The notes beneath the pieces are model-generated. The model saw nothing but the letters and a program-made list of their open reading frames with translations. It was not told where the DNA came from and made no database searches. From contig CAZYBG010000030.1 in assembly GCA_964645155.1 (NCBI GenBank), forward strand, positions 1 through 32,191: a DNA stretch of 32,191 nucleotides. Direction: 5' to 3'. Of the stretch, positions 1 through 7,304 are shown piece after piece (position 1 is the first letter of the stretch; each line of letters opens with the position of its first letter). The position numbers were made by a program, and so were the translations under genes. This DNA comes from CAZYBG01 sp964645155 (GTDB lineage: Bacteria; Pseudomonadota; Alphaproteobacteria; Rhodobacterales; Rhodobacteraceae).

Positions 1-313
1 TGCCCCGGCCGCGCGGCGCGTGGGCCAGCGTCTGGCCGTGGAAGCCGACCAGCGCCGCGCCGTCGAACCCGCCGAGCAGCTCGGCATGGGCGGCCTCGAC
101 CACCGCCGCCGCCGCGGCCACCCCGGCCTCGCCCGGCCAGCGGCCGAGGGCGGCGCGCAGCACCTCGCGCTCATCCCGGGCATAGGGGCGGTAGCCGCGC
201 GCACCGCGCTCCAGCACCCGCACCCCGTCGGTCAGCACCATCGCCGCGTCCACCCCGTCGAGCGAGGTGCCCGACATCGCGCCCAGCACCCGGACCGGCC
301 CGCCCTCGAACAT
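1..313 (-). CDS. anmK: Anhydro-N-acetylmuramic acid kinase, 5' part (cut by window edge)
   Basis: AnmK phosphorylates 1,6-anhydro-N-acetylmuramic acid to MurNAc-6-phosphate while opening the anhydro ring, in cytoplasmic peptidoglycan recycling. Translating the minus strand from the ATG at 311-313 gives about 104 residues. They contain the N-terminal ATPase-fold motif GAMSGTSLDGVDAA and, further in, LVGFHGQTLAH, both characteristic of AnmK. The full family is about 370 residues, so the C-terminal two thirds lies left of the window. The gene is divergent from tyrS, with about 60 bp between the two starts, so the promoters must be packed tightly. The identification is firm; the start is the first ATG that precedes the conserved motif. 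Confidence 0.88.
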   Translation of the reverse strand, partial: MFEGGPVRVLGAMSGTSLDGVDAAMVLTDGVRVLERGARGYRPYARDEREVLRAALGRWPGEAGVAAAAAVVEAAHAELLGGFDGAALVGFHGQTLAHAPRGRG

Positions 314-374
314 CCCTTCCCCTCCGCGCCGCGCGTCGCTAAGGAACGCTGGCCCGAAGATGGACGAAGCCCGC

Positions 375-1628
375 ATGACCTACCACCCGAAATCCGAATT
401 CCTCCGCGAGCTGTCGACCCGCGGCTTCATCGCCGACTGCACCGACCTGCAGGGCCTGGACGAGCGCCTGCAGGCCGGCGTGCTGACGGGCTATATCGGC
501 TTCGACCTGACCGCGACGAGCCTGCATATCGGCAACCTCGTGCAGATCATGCTGCTCAGGTGGCTGCAGAAGACCGGGCACCGGCCGATCACGCTGATGG
601 GCGGCGGTACCACCAAGGTGGGCGATCCCTCCGGCAAGGACGAGATGCGCAAGATGCTCACCGTCGCGCAGATCGAGGCCAATGCCGAGGGCATCCGCAA
701 GGTCTTCGCGCGCTACATCTCCTATGGCGACGGCCCGACCGACTCGCCGCTGGTCAACAACGCGGAATGGCTCGACAGGCTGGGCTACATCGACTTCCTG
801 CGCGACATCGGCCGCCACTTCACCGTCAACCGGCTCCTCGCCTTCGAGTCGGTCAAGTCGCGGCTCGACCGCGAGCAGGCGCTGTCGTTCATCGAGTTCA
901 ACTACATGCTGCTGCAGTCCTACGACTACCTCGAGCTCTACCGCCGCTATGGCTGCCTGTTGCAGATGGGCGGCTCGGACCAGTGGGGCAACATCGTCTC
1001 GGGCGCCGACCTGATCCGCCGGGTCGAGGGGGTCGAGGCATTCGGCCTGACCACGCCGCTCGTCACCCGGGCCGACGGCAAGAAGATGGGCAAGTCGGCC
1101 GAGGGCGCGGTCTGGCTGAACGAGGACATGATGTCGTCCTACGAGTTCTGGCAGTGGTGGCGCAACGTGCCCGACGCCGATGTCGGGCGGTTCCTGAAGA
1201 TGTTCACCGAACTGCCGGTCGACGAGTGCGACCGCCTTGGCGCCCTCGGCGGCACCGAGATCAACGCCGCCAAGGCGACGCTCGCCGGCGAGGTCACCGC
1301 GCTCGCCCACGGGCGCGCGGCGGCCGAGGCCGCCGCGGCGACCGCGCGCGCGGTGTTCGAGGGGGGCGGGATCGGCGACGACCTGCCGACGCTCAGCCTC
1401 AGCGCCGCCGAGGTCGAGGACGGCATCTCGCTCGCCCAGCTCCTGGTGCGCTCGGGCCTCGCGAAGTCCGGCAAGGAGGCAAGGCGGCTGATCCAGGAGG
1501 GCGGCGCGCAGGTGAACGACGCGCCGGCGACCGATCCGGGCGCGATGTTCGGCGCCGACGCGCTGGCCGAGCCGCTCAAGCTCTCGGCCGGGCGCAAGCG
1601 GCACGCCCTGGTGACCCTGGCGGACTGA
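375..1628 (+). CDS. tyrS: Tyrosyl-tRNA synthetase
   Basis: This class I aminoacyl-tRNA synthetase charges tRNA-Tyr in the cytoplasm. The 417-residue product is close to the usual bacterial TyrRS length of about 420. The HIGH-type motif HIGN is at residues 51-54, in a TATSLHIGN context. The KMSKS-type motif KMGKS is at 237-241. A C-terminal S4 RNA-binding domain begins near ISLAQLLVRSGLAKSGKEA. I chose the ATG at 375 (MTYHPKSEFL) because homologues begin there. The in-frame ATG at 360 would add five residues (MDEAR) and cannot be excluded. The gene converges with the DUF3179 gene, and a GC-rich repeat tract fills the space between. Confidence 0.96.
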   Translation: MTYHPKSEFLRELSTRGFIADCTDLQGLDERLQAGVLTGYIGFDLTATSLHIGNLVQIMLLRWLQKTGHRPITLMGGGTTKVGDPSGKDEMRKMLTVAQIEANAEGIRKVFARYISYGDGPTDSPLVNNAEWLDRLGYIDFLRDIGRHFTVNRLLAFESVKSRLDREQALSFIEFNYMLLQSYDYLELYRRYGCLLQMGGSDQWGNIVSGADLIRRVEGVEAFGLTTPLVTRADGKKMGKSAEGAVWLNEDMMSSYEFWQWWRNVPDADVGRFLKMFTELPVDECDRLGALGGTEINAAKATLAGEVTALAHGRAAAEAAAATARAVFEGGGIGDDLPTLSLSAAEVEDGISLAQLLVRSGLAKSGKEARRLIQEGGAQVNDAPATDPGAMFGADALAEPLKLSAGRKRHALVTLAD

Positions 1629-1682
1629 AGTGCTTCCCGTTTCGCGGATCTCCGGGGGGGGGGTCCGGCGGCGGCGCCCCCG

Positions 1683-1757
1683 CCCTGCCTCGGCTGCCCT
1701 GCCTCGGCCGCCCCGCCTCAACCGCCCCGCCTCAACCGCCTCGCCTCACCGCCCGAG
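1683..1757 (-). repeat. Degenerate 14-bp tandem repeat starting at a stop codon
   Basis: Read on the minus strand, the last coding bases and stop of the DUF3179 gene (GGGCGGTGAGGCG) are followed by about four further 14-bp copies of the pattern GGGCGGTTGAGGCG, drifting to GGGCGGCCGAGGCA and GGGCAGCCGAGGCA. Because a copy includes the gene's own TGA, the array appears to grow outward from the 3' end of the gene. It fills most of the tyrS/DUF3179 convergent spacer, and an uninterrupted G/C tract lies next to it. I see no hairpin with a T-run here. Function unknown. Confidence 0.7.
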
Positions 1758-2708
1758 CATCCAGTCGCCCGCGGGCCAGAACGCGTGGAAGGCGAAGGCG
1801 AACATCACGTCATGCGCCACGTCGCGCCCCTGCCCGTCGCGCACCCGGACCTGGCCGATATCGCGCCCCTCGCCGATCCGCGCCGCATCGAGCGCCGAGG
1901 CCTTGCCGGCCGCCCAGCTCAGCACCAGCCCCGCCTCGCGGATCTCGCCCGCCTGCGCCAGCCGGTCGAGCGGCCAGGCGCGGTCGCCGACCCGCACCAC
2001 ACGGGCCAGCGGCGGAATGCCGTGCGGCGGCTCCTCGCCGGAATAGAGGAAGGGCTGGCGCGCCGTGTCGTAGCCGACGTAAGGGTTGCGGCCATAGGCG
2101 CGGTTCCAGTCGGGCTCGTCCATCACCCGCCCGTCGGGGTTGCGGCTGCGGAACGTCTCCCAGCTTTCCATCCAGGTCGGCAGCGTGGCCAGCTCGACAC
2201 CCGTGTGGCGCCCGACGATGCCCTGCCCCATCGCCTGCTGCCACCAGCTTTCGGTCTCGCGGTCATACATCACCATGTCCGAGGCGCGCAGCTTGCCGGT
2301 CACGCCGAACGTCAGCACCTGCCCCCGGACCCGGCGGTCGAAGGTCAGCGCCGAGTTGCACAAGGGGCAGAAGGTCACCGCGATCGGCATGCCTGCCACG
2401 GTGTCGTTGACGATCTCGTGCCAGGTCAGGTAGCGGATCGGGTAGGCGCGCGGCTCGGCGCCCTCGATCTCGACCGCCACGACCGGCTCGCGCGGGTCGA
2501 GCCGCGTCTCGGACGCAACCGGGATGAAACCGGGCGCCGACAGCGCCGGGATGCCGTCGCGCGGCGGTCCGCCCGAGATGATCTCGGCGAAGTCCACCGA
2601 ACTGCGCGAGAAGTCAGTCAGCGGGAATTCCCGCGACCAGAGCGCAGGATCGGCCGCCACAGGCACGGCGAGACAGGCCAGCAGGGCTGCAAGGACGAAG
2701 TGGCGCAT
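1746..2708 (-). CDS. Secreted DUF3179 domain protein
   Basis: The protein has 320 residues. It starts with a signal peptide (MRHFVLAALLACLAVPVAAD), so it should be exported. The DUF3179 core is clear: a CPLCNSALTFDRRVRG motif with two cysteines, then LTFGVTGKLRASDMVMYDRETESWWQQAMGQGIVG, then a conserved tail with YGRNPYVGYD. No biochemical role is established for DUF3179. The paired cysteines might bind metal or form a redox pair, but that is inference. The start is supported by GGGAGG about five bases before the ATG. It is a lone leftward gene, convergent with tyrS and separated from the cyclophilins by about 145 bp. Its stop codon sits inside a tandem repeat. Confidence 0.9.
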   Translation of the reverse strand: MRHFVLAALLACLAVPVAADPALWSREFPLTDFSRSSVDFAEIISGGPPRDGIPALSAPGFIPVASETRLDPREPVVAVEIEGAEPRAYPIRYLTWHEIVNDTVAGMPIAVTFCPLCNSALTFDRRVRGQVLTFGVTGKLRASDMVMYDRETESWWQQAMGQGIVGRHTGVELATLPTWMESWETFRSRNPDGRVMDEPDWNRAYGRNPYVGYDTARQPFLYSGEEPPHGIPPLARVVRVGDRAWPLDRLAQAGEIREAGLVLSWAAGKASALDAARIGEGRDIGQVRVRDGQGRDVAHDVMFAFAFHAFWPAGDWMLGR

Positions 2709-2853
2709 CGGTTCCTCCCCCAGTGCGATGCGCCGCGAGTGTCGCAGGGGCAGCGGGACGTGCCCATGCCCTCTCGCGAGAAGATGATGTCTCGTGACCC
2801 GGCGGGCCGATCCCCCTTGCGAAGGCCCGGCCGCCGCCGGGCGCGGAACGCGG

Positions 2854-3441
2854 CTATTCGGCGATGGTGACGCGCGCCATCCGGTCCGGCCCCTCGACCT
2901 CGCCGTTGCCGCCGCTGCCCTTCTTGATCGCGTCGACGACGTCCATCCCCTCGACCACCTGGCCGACCACGGTGTACTGGCCGTTCAGGTGCGGCGCGGG
3001 GGCGAACATGATGAAGAACTGGCTGTTCGCGCTGTCGGGGCCCATCGCGCGGGCCATGCCCACGGTGCCGCGGTCGAACGCGATGTCCGAGAACTCGGCC
3101 GGCAGGTCGGGGCGCGACGAGCCGCCCATCCCGGCCATCGACGTGTCGCCGCCCTCGCGGCCGAACTCCACGTCGCCGGTCTGCGCCATGAAGCCGTCGA
3201 TCACCCGGTGGAACACCACGCCGTCATAGGCGCCCTCGGCCGCCAGGGCGGTGATCTGCGCGACATGCTGGGGCGCCGCCTCCGGCAGGAGGTCGATCAC
3301 GATCGTGCCGGTCGTCGCGCCGGCCACCTCGATCACCAGGTTCGGGCCCGGGCCATCGGCGGCCTCCTGCGCGAGGGCGGGCAGCGCGGCGGGCGCGGCG
3401 AGCAGCGCCGCCAGCGCGAAGGCGAGCCTATGCATCGACAT
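2854..3441 (-). CDS. Secreted cyclophilin-type peptidyl-prolyl isomerase
   Basis: Cyclophilins catalyse cis-trans isomerisation of proline peptide bonds. This 195-residue copy carries an N-terminal signal peptide ending near PALAQ, so it should act in the periplasm. Catalytic motifs are present: VVFHRVIDGFMAQTGD with the active-site Arg, and SANSQFFIMFAPAPHLNGQYTVVGQV. The ATG at 3441 lies inside the last codons of the upstream cyclophilin (14-bp overlap, different frame). AAGGTGG six bases before it serves as the ribosome site; the ATG at 3435 is an alternative. The two genes very likely share one transcript and arose by duplication, with one copy gaining export. Confidence 0.93.
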   Translation of the reverse strand: MSMHRLAFALAALLAAPAALPALAQEAADGPGPNLVIEVAGATTGTIVIDLLPEAAPQHVAQITALAAEGAYDGVVFHRVIDGFMAQTGDVEFGREGGDTSMAGMGGSSRPDLPAEFSDIAFDRGTVGMARAMGPDSANSQFFIMFAPAPHLNGQYTVVGQVVEGMDVVDAIKKGSGGNGEVEGPDRMARVTIAE

Positions 3442-3940
3442 CGGCCGCCACCTTGACGCTCAGCATCCGGTCGGGGTTCGCCGGCGGCTCGCCCCGGGCG
3501 ATCCGGTCGACATGCTCCATCCCCGCGATCACCCGTCCGTAGACGGTGTATTGGCCGTTCAGGAAATGGTTCTCCTTGAAGTTGATGAAGAACTGGCTGT
3601 TGGCCGAGTTCGGGCTCGACGACCGCGCCGCGCCGATCGTGCCGCGGTCATGGGGAATGCGGCTGAACTCGGCCGGCAGGTCGGGCAGGTCCGATCCGCC
3701 GGTGCCGGCCAGGCGCAGGTTGAAGCCCTGCCCGGCATTGCCGTTCGCCACGTCGCCGGTCTGCGCCATGAAGCCCTCGATCACGCGGTGGAACACCACG
3801 TTGTCGTAGGCGCCGGCGCGCGCTAGTTCCTTCATCCGTTCGACATGCCTCGGTGCGATGTCGGGCAGAAGCTCGATCGTCACGGTGCCATCCTTCAATT
3901 CCAGCAGAATGGTGTTCTCGGGGTCCTTGATCTCGGCCAT
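3428..3940 (-). CDS. ppiB: Cytoplasmic cyclophilin-type peptidyl-prolyl isomerase
   Basis: This 170-residue single-domain cyclophilin has no signal peptide, so a cytoplasmic folding role fits. It shows FHRVIEGFMAQTGD with the catalytic Arg, PAEFSRIPHDRGTIGAARS, and NSANSQFFINFKENHFLNGQYTVYGRVI, all standard for the PpiB type. The start is supported by GGAGG about five bases before the ATG. It is the first gene of a two-gene leftward unit, and its 3' end contains the start of the secreted paralogue. It is divergent from pgk, with about 135 bp between starts. The symbol ppiB is by family resemblance. Confidence 0.92.
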   Translation of the reverse strand: MAEIKDPENTILLELKDGTVTIELLPDIAPRHVERMKELARAGAYDNVVFHRVIEGFMAQTGDVANGNAGQGFNLRLAGTGGSDLPDLPAEFSRIPHDRGTIGAARSSSPNSANSQFFINFKENHFLNGQYTVYGRVIAGMEHVDRIARGEPPANPDRMLSVKVAADVDA

Positions 3941-4076
3941 GCGGTCCTCCGGTCTGCGGTTCCGGCGGCGACCCTAGCGGCGGCGGCGGGCGGCGAAAAG
4001 GGCAAAGCGGGCCGGTCGGTTGACCTTCGCCGCACGATCGGCTGAATGGGGCAGAAGACCGCCGGTGGAGGATGCG

Positions 4077-5276
4077 ATGGGCTGGAAGACGCTCGACGAC
4101 ATGGACCTGCAGGGCAGGGTCGTCCTGACCCGGGTCGACATCAACGTGCCGGTCGAGGACGGCCGGGTGACCGACACGACCCGCATCGAGCGCATCGTGC
4201 CGACGCTGCGGGACATCCTGGCCAAGGGCGGCAGGCCGGTGCTGCTGGCGCATTTCGACCGGCCGAAGGGCAAGGTCGTGCCCGCGATGTCGCTGCGCCA
4301 GGTGCTGCCGGCGCTCTCGCAGGCGCTCGGCCACGAGGTCGCCTTCGCCGAGGACTGCATCGGCCTGCCCGCCAGGCAGGCGGTGTCGGACCTGCCTGCG
4401 GGCGGCGTGCTGCTGCTCGAGAACACCCGCTTCCATGCCGGCGAGGAGCAGAACGACCCGGCCTTCGCCGCCGCCCTCGCCGCGCTCGGCGAGGTCTACG
4501 TGAACGACGCCTTCTCGGCCGCGCACCGCGCCCACGCCTCGACCGAGGGCATCGCCCGGCTGCTGCCCTCCTGCGCCGGCCGGCTGATGGCCGAGGAACT
4601 GAAGGCGCTCGACGCGGCGCTCGGCGCGCCCGAGCGGCCGGTGGTCGCGGTGGTCGGCGGCGCCAAGGTCTCGACCAAGCTCGACCTTCTCGGCAACCTC
4701 GTCGCGCGGGTGAACCACCTCGTCATCGGCGGCGGCATGGCCAACACCTTCCTCGTCGCGCAGGGCGCCGAGGTCGGCACCTCGCTGGCCGAGCGCGAGA
4801 TGGCCGCGACCGCGCGCGAGATCCTCGACAAGGCCGCCGCCGCCGGCTGCGCGGTGCACCTGCCGGTCGACGTGGTGGTCGCGCGCGCGTTCGAGGCCGG
4901 CGCGGCGGCGCAGACGGTGGCCGCCGGGGCCTGCCCGGCCGACATGATGATCCTTGATGCCGGTCCGCAGACGGTGGCCGCGATCGGCAAGGTGTTCGAG
5001 GCCTGCCGCACGCTGATCTGGAACGGCCCCCTCGGCGCGTTCGAGATCCCGCCGTTCGACGCCGCCACGATGGCCGCGGCGCGGCAGGCGGCGGAGCTGA
5101 CGCGGGCCGGCCGGCTGGTCAGCGTGGCCGGCGGCGGCGACACGGTGGCCGCGCTGAACGCCGCCGGCGTCGCCGGCGACTTCACCTATGTCTCGACCGC
5201 GGGCGGCGCCTTCCTCGAATGGATGGAGGGCAAGGTCCTGCCCGGTGTCGCCGCGCTCGGCGCCGAAGCGGCGTGA
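4077..5276 (+). CDS. pgk: Phosphoglycerate kinase
   Basis: Pgk interconverts 1,3-bisphosphoglycerate plus ADP and 3-phosphoglycerate plus ATP in glycolysis and gluconeogenesis. The 399-residue product is of normal length. Visible motifs: RVDINVPVEDGRVTDTTRIERIVPTL (substrate-binding Asp, Asn and Arg region), GGAKVSTKLDLL, IGGGMANTFL, the ATP-site WNGPLGAFE and GGGDTVAAL. I chose the ATG at 4077 because GGTGGAGG ends six bases before it and the protein then begins MGWKTLDDMDLQG, as homologues do. A possible promoter, TTGACC, 17 bases, TGAATG, lies at 4020-4048, with a weak -10. An SDR and an aldolase follow in the same direction. Confidence 0.97.
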   Translation: MGWKTLDDMDLQGRVVLTRVDINVPVEDGRVTDTTRIERIVPTLRDILAKGGRPVLLAHFDRPKGKVVPAMSLRQVLPALSQALGHEVAFAEDCIGLPARQAVSDLPAGGVLLLENTRFHAGEEQNDPAFAAALAALGEVYVNDAFSAAHRAHASTEGIARLLPSCAGRLMAEELKALDAALGAPERPVVAVVGGAKVSTKLDLLGNLVARVNHLVIGGGMANTFLVAQGAEVGTSLAEREMAATAREILDKAAAAGCAVHLPVDVVVARAFEAGAAAQTVAAGACPADMMILDAGPQTVAAIGKVFEACRTLIWNGPLGAFEIPPFDAATMAAARQAAELTRAGRLVSVAGGGDTVAALNAAGVAGDFTYVSTAGGAFLEWMEGKVLPGVAALGAEAA

Positions 5277-5336
5277 GTCGACGCTGCCGGCGCCATGCGC
5301 TAGTCTGACCCTTTCCCCGACCGGGAGGGGCAGGCG

Positions 5337-6119
5337 ATGCCTGCAGGCTATGCCCTGGTCACCGGAGCGTCCGAGGGCCTCGGCCGCGAATTCGCGGCCC
5401 TTGCGGCCCGATCCGGGCGCGGCGTGATCCTGGTGGCCCGGCAGAAGGACAAGATCGAGGCGCTCGCCCGCGACCTCGGCACGGCGCACGGCACCGATGT
5501 CGTGGCGCTGCCCGCCGACCTGTCGCGGCTGGAGGAGGCCGAGCGGGTCTGGGCCGAGGCCGCGGCCGACCGGCGGATCGAGGTGCTCGTCAACAATGCC
5601 GGGCTCGGGCGCAACGGCCGCTTCGACGACGGCGGCTGGCCGCGCGAGCGCGCCTCGATCGACGTCAACCTCGTCGCCGCCACCTACCTGATGAAGCAGG
5701 CGGTGGCGCACATGCTGGCGATGGGCGGCGGCAAGGTGCTGAACGTCGCCTCGCTCGCCGCGTTCACGCCGGGGCCGAACATGGCCGTCTACCACGCCAC
5801 CAAGGCCTACCTGCTGTCGCTGTCCGAAGCGGTCGCCGAGGAACTGCGCGGCCGGCCGGTCACCGTCACCGCGCTCTGCCCCGGCGCGACGCGGACCAAC
5901 TTCTTCGCCGATGCCGATCTCGAGGGCGGGATGCTGCTGAACCGCCTGCCGATGCCGACCGCCGCCAGCGTCGCCGAGGCCGGCTGGCGGGCGATGATCG
6001 CCGGGCGGACGGTCGTCGTGCCGGGCCTGCAGAACAGCCTGTCGGCGTTCCTGCCGCGCCTGGTGCCGCGGCCGCTCACCGCGCGGATCGCCGCCCTGCT
6101 GCTCCGCCGCCGGCCATGA
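5337..6119 (+). CDS. Short-chain dehydrogenase/reductase (SDR)
   Basis: This 260-residue classical SDR begins with the Rossmann cofactor motif TGASEGLGREFA. It has VLVNNAGLG in the middle, and the catalytic Ser and YxxxK region as NVASLAAFTPGPNMAVYHATKAYLLSLSEAV. The C-terminus is rich in Arg and Leu (RIAALLLRRRP) and may contact membrane, resembling SDRs of the YqjQ/DltE type. The substrate cannot be read from sequence. The ATG at 5337 is preceded by GGGAGGGGCAGG. The gene lies 60 bp after pgk and about 100 bp before fbaB, all on one strand. Co-transcription with glycolytic genes is possible, but a metabolic link is not shown. Confidence 0.9.
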   Translation: MPAGYALVTGASEGLGREFAALAARSGRGVILVARQKDKIEALARDLGTAHGTDVVALPADLSRLEEAERVWAEAAADRRIEVLVNNAGLGRNGRFDDGGWPRERASIDVNLVAATYLMKQAVAHMLAMGGGKVLNVASLAAFTPGPNMAVYHATKAYLLSLSEAVAEELRGRPVTVTALCPGATRTNFFADADLEGGMLLNRLPMPTAASVAEAGWRAMIAGRTVVVPGLQNSLSAFLPRLVPRPLTARIAALLLRRRP

Positions 6120-6218
6120 CGGCCGCGGATGCGCCGCGTTAGCGCCAACTGCGTTGCACGCCCGGGCCCGGCGCTTTAGAGCCTTCGGCAACGGCAATTC
6201 AGCATGAGGTACAGCCCC

Positions 6219-7148
6219 ATGAAGGCGACGCGGACGGTCCAGCGCATCCTGGCGAACTACGAGGGCGAGACGCCCGGCGTGAAGGCGAACCTTGCCCGGA
6301 TGCTGATGGAGGGCAGGCTGGGCGGGACCGGCAAGATGATCATCCTGCCGGTGGACCAGGGCTTCGAGCACGGGCCGGCGCGCAGCTTCGCGCCGAACCC
6401 GGCGGGCTACGACCCGCATTACCACTACCAGCTTGCGATCGACGCCGGGCTCAACGCCTATGCCGCACCCCTCGGCAGCCTCGAGGCCGGCGCCGACACC
6501 TTCGCCGGCCAGATCCCGACGATCCTCAAGTGCAACCATGCCAACAGCCTGATGTCGGACACCGCCGGCAAGAACCAGGCCGTCACCGCCTCGGTCGGCG
6601 ACGCGCTGCGGCTCGGCTGCGCGGCGATCGGCTTCACCATCTATCCCGGTTCGGACACGGCGCTCGACATGTACGAGGAGATCCGCGACCTGCGCGAGGA
6701 GGCGGCCTCGGTCGGCATCGCCACGGTGATCTGGTCCTACCCCCGCGGCGAGGCGCTCTCGAAGGAGGGCGAGACGGCGATCGACGTGACCGCCTATGCC
6801 GCCCATATCGCGGCGATGCTCGGCGCCCACATCATCAAGGTGAAGCTGCCGACCGACCATCTGGAGCAGGGCGAGGCGAAGAAGGCCTACGAGAAGGCGA
6901 AGATCGACGTCGCCTCGCAGGCCGCGCGGGTGCGGCACGTGGTCGATGCCTGCTTCAAGGGCCGCCGGATCGTGGTGTTCTCGGGCGGCGCGGCCAAGGG
7001 CGCCGATGCCGTCTACGAGGATGCACGCGCGATCCGCGACGGCGGCGGCAACGGCTCGATCATCGGGCGCAACTCGTTCCAGCGGCCGCGCGACGAGGCG
7101 CTGCAGCTGTTCGGCAGGCTCGTCGAGATCTACAAGGGCAAGGGCTGA
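6219..7148 (+). CDS. fbaB: Class I (DhnA/FbaB-type) fructose-bisphosphate aldolase
   Basis: The enzyme cleaves or forms fructose-1,6-bisphosphate through a lysine Schiff base, without metal. The 309-residue product shows MIILPVDQGFEHGPARSFAPNP, GADTFAGQIPTILKCNHANSL and IIKVKLPTDHL, which holds the likely Schiff-base Lys. The phosphate-binding end reads VVFSGGAAKGADAVYEDARAIRDGGGNGSIIGRN. I prefer the ATG at 6219 (MKATRTVQRIL) because GAGG lies nine bases upstream. The ATG at 6204 would add MRYSP and lacks a ribosome site. The gene converges on ugd. Its last codons and stop are triplicated in a 12-bp repeat. Confidence 0.95.
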   Translation: MKATRTVQRILANYEGETPGVKANLARMLMEGRLGGTGKMIILPVDQGFEHGPARSFAPNPAGYDPHYHYQLAIDAGLNAYAAPLGSLEAGADTFAGQIPTILKCNHANSLMSDTAGKNQAVTASVGDALRLGCAAIGFTIYPGSDTALDMYEEIRDLREEAASVGIATVIWSYPRGEALSKEGETAIDVTAYAAHIAAMLGAHIIKVKLPTDHLEQGEAKKAYEKAKIDVASQAARVRHVVDACFKGRRIVVFSGGAAKGADAVYEDARAIRDGGGNGSIIGRNSFQRPRDEALQLFGRLVEIYKGKG

Positions 7149-7172
7149 GGCAAGGGCTGAGGCAAGGGCTGA
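7137..7172 (+). repeat. Three 12-bp tandem copies containing the fbaB stop codon
   Basis: The 12-mer GGCAAGGGCTGA occurs three times head to tail (7137-7148, 7149-7160, 7161-7172). The first copy is the end of fbaB (Gly-Lys-Gly-stop). Because the unit is four codons long, all three TGAs are in the fbaB frame, so a ribosome that misread one would meet another four codons later. The copies are identical, suggesting recent expansion or strong conservation. Confidence 0.95.
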
Positions 7173-7202
7173 CGACAGACCGGGCGTCCGGCCGGGCGCG
7201 CC

Positions 7203-7304
7203 TCAGCCGCGCCCGTCTCAGCCCCGCCCGTCTCAGCCCCGCCCGTCTCAGCCCAGCCCGTCTCAGCCGCGCCCGCCTCAGCCGCGCCCGCCTCAGCCGC
7301 GCCC
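7203..7304 (-). repeat. 15-bp tandem repeat, seven units each carrying an in-frame TGA after ugd
   Basis: On the minus strand the ugd stop (7293-7295) is the first of seven TGA triplets. On the plus strand their TCA complements start at 7293, 7278, 7263, 7248, 7233, 7218 and 7203, an exact 15-bp period. The unit reads GGGCGCGGCTGAGGC, with drift to GGGCGGGGCTGAGAC and one GGGCTGGGCTGAGAC. Fifteen bases is five codons, so every TGA stays in the ugd frame. The array faces the fbaB 12-bp array across about 30 bp. I see no spacer-repeat architecture and no T-run terminator. Confidence 0.95.

Noticed and set aside
3648..6938. A minus-strand open frame of over 1000 codons across pgk, the SDR and fbaB
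   Set aside because: High GC leaves few stop codons; the product is rich in Arg, Gly, Ala and His without domains, and the three plus-strand genes are unmistakable.
7203..7304. CRISPR array
   Set aside because: The 15-bp units are directly adjacent, with no unique spacers and no cas genes; it is a simple tandem repeat.
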